A stretch of DNA of 41,760 nt from Rhodobacterales bacterium (GTDB lineage: Bacteria > Pseudomonadota > Alphaproteobacteria > Rhodobacterales > Rhodobacteraceae), in the NCBI GenBank assembly GCA_025362795.1, contig JANYFE010000046.1, positions 1 to 41,760 on the forward strand, written 5' to 3'. The position numbers and the translations under genes are program-made. The notes beneath the pieces were generated by a model. That model was not told the origin of the DNA and did no database searches. It saw only the letters and a program-made list of their open reading frames with translations. Positions 40,466 to 41,760 of the stretch are shown in pieces; within the stretch, counting starts at the first letter, position 1; every line of letters begins with the position of its first letter.

Positions 40466-41760
40466 GGATTCTCCCCCTCTGCGTAGACCCAGACGGCTGG
40501 ATTTTCGACCGGCAGGACGGCCCCGGTCTGGGGGCATTTGTAGTGGCTGGGCAGGGTCCTGATGGTCTGTGGAAAGATCTCGCCGGTATCAGCATCGACG
40601 GTCTCGGCACCTGTCCCGAGGGCCATGCCCTCAACGCAAAGGTAGCCGTATTTGCTGCGGTCGGAGGCCAGCCCAAGATCGCCAGCCGCATCGCCTTTGA
40701 CGAATTTCACGATGCCCTTGGTGGTCAGCACATTCAGCCGGTCGCGGATGCCAGCCGCACCACTGAGCCCCGCCTTGTTCTCGAAGGCCTCCGCGAACTG
40801 GGTCATCGTATACATCCGCCCCTTCTCGGCCTCATCCAGCAGGATGGTGACAATGACCTCGCCCTTGCGTTCACGCTCGGCATCGTGCTTTGCGCCCGCT
40901 TCCGCGCGCACCAGCCGTTCATTCATCGGGTTGATCTCGACCCATTGGCCGCGCACCTTGTCGATCAGCTTTGACGGCAGCGCCGGGCCGTTGCGCAGTT
41001 CGATCTCCAGCTTGCGCTCGGACGCGTCCTCGTCGGGACGATGCAGGATCAGGCCGGAGGTGTAGAAGCCACGCAGTGCGCTGGCCCCGGACAGCGCCAG
41101 AAACGGATCATCCTTCACCTGCAGCTTGCTGAGCTTCTTGGTGTGGTGTGCGAGGATCACGCCGCAGTCGGGATTGACGTAGTCGCGCAGAACCTCGACC
41201 CGGTCTTTCAGGAAGAACATCATGGCGGTGTTGTCGTTTTCGCCGCCGCCGCCACCATTCGAATTTGGCGGTCCTCCGTCGAAGAGGTTGCGGATCGGGT
41301 CGATGCAGATGATGTCGACCGGCGTGTCCGGGAAGGCGGCCTGGATGGCGCGCGCCACCCGCACGCTGCCGTCGTTGTCGAGCAGCATCTTCAACTTAGG
41401 CGTGGCCACAAAGGTGTCGCGCGCAGACGCAATGACGGAGGGTGGCAGCGCGATCTGCTTCATCCGCTCGCGCAGATAGTGATATTGGATTTCCGCCTGT
41501 AGGTAGAACACGCGCAGCGGCCGTGGTGGGGTGAAGCCGAGAAACGGCACTCCGGCAGCCATGTGAACAAGCCAGCTGATCAGCAGATCGCTCTTGCCAA
41601 CCTTGGGCGCTCCACCCAGCACCAGCAGGCCGCCCGGCGTCAACACGCGGGGCGCGATGATGTCCTCGGGCATGGGGCTCTGGTCATCAAGCAGCGCGCC
41701 CAGCGTGAAGGCCGGCATCTCATTCGGTGCAGGGGCTGCGCTGTCGAGCCGGATGAGCGG
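40462..41760 (-). CDS. AAA/RecA-like phage ATPase (RepA-type helicase), 5' end may be outside window
   Basis: A RecA-fold ATPase. Walker A GGAPKVGKSD is at 35-44 counted from an ATG at 41718, Walker B is near DIICIDPIRNLFDGG, and GVILAHHTKKL is a sensor-like motif. It resembles the RepA hexameric helicase-type ATPases found in phages and plasmids, which act in replication. The C-terminal part (IRDRLNVLTTKGIVKFVKGD) looks like a winged helix. The frame stays open to the window edge, so the true start may lie beyond 41760. Gene order ATPase, repeat array, RuvC-like, small gene, DUF6362 suggests a replication/packaging module of a prophage. Confidence 0.82.
   Translation of the reverse strand, partial: PLIRLDSAAPAPNEMPAFTLGALLDDQSPMPEDIIAPRVLTPGGLLVLGGAPKVGKSDLLISWLVHMAAGVPFLGFTPPRPLRVFYLQAEIQYHYLRERMKQIALPPSVIASARDTFVATPKLKMLLDNDGSVRVARAIQAAFPDTPVDIICIDPIRNLFDGGPPNSNGGGGGENDNTAMMFFLKDRVEVLRDYVNPDCGVILAHHTKKLSKLQVKDDPFLALSGASALRGFYTSGLILHRPDEDASERKLEIELRNGPALPSKLIDKVRGQWVEINPMNERLVRAEAGAKHDAERERKGEVIVTILLDEAEKGRMYTMTQFAEAFENKAGLSGAAGIRDRLNVLTTKGIVKFVKGDAAGDLGLASDRSKYGYLCVEGMALGTGAETVDADTGEIFPQTIRTLPSHYKCPQTGAVLPVENPAVWVYAEGENP

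Overview
The window reads as a high-GC alphaproteobacterium, most likely Rhodobacterales. The grounds are base composition, dense operons with ATGA overlaps, and prophage genes of a type common there; the species cannot be told from the sequence. Three parts are visible: the tail of an IS3-family element (1-219), about 38 kb of catabolic, transport and regulatory genes, and part of a prophage or integrative element (about 38.2-41.8 kb).

The catabolic part has five transcription blocks. (A) 11703 down to 217, minus strand: spermidine/putrescine-type ABC transporter genes (ATPase, two permeases), two SDR dehydrogenases, binding protein, second ATPase, amidase, old-yellow-enzyme flavoprotein, NodB/PuuE-like amidohydrolase, a small unknown protein and a CobW-type GTPase. 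A good sigma-70-like promoter with nested palindromes lies at 11820-11863. (B) 22323 down to 11972, minus: hyuB-hyuA, pxpA, biotin carrier, biotin carboxylase, pxpB, pxpC, a binding-protein-like gene with no signal peptide, and a GntR regulator with two winged helices. Divergent from it is an AraC regulator (22540-23490). (C) 31573 down to 23487, minus: acyl-CoA dehydrogenase, CaiB CoA-transferase, MaoC/FAS1-like hydratase, a second hyuA-hyuB pair and a LysR regulator. A perfect 11-bp inverted repeat containing a T-N11-A LysR box lies upstream, between this block and a divergent thioredoxin-fold isomerase. (D) 37016 down to 32450, minus: metal-dependent cyclase, second amidase, MmgE/PrpD protein and CitE-like lyase. 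(E) A divergent LysR gene at 37217-38155.

Taken together, the genes suggest uptake of a nitrogen-containing organic compound and opening of a lactam, cyclic imide or hydantoin-like ring. Two HyuAB pairs, Pxp subunits with biotin machinery, two amidases, a NodB-type amidohydrolase and a cyclase could do this. The carbon acid would then be activated with CoA (CaiB), oxidised, hydrated and cleaved (CitE-like). The substrate is an inference and cannot be read from sequence.

The most unusual points are: (1) a cytoplasmic paralogue of the transporter binding protein, coupled to a double-winged-helix GntR regulator; (2) one of the two transporter ATPases lacks the H-loop histidine; (3) every part of a urea-carboxylase-like biotin enzyme is present as a separate gene, together with LamB/PxpA and HyuAB; (4) twelve copies of a 7-mer in 200 bp of the prophage, inside a possible small gene; (5) a cluster of TGGAnTCCA palindromes at the border between catabolic genes and prophage.
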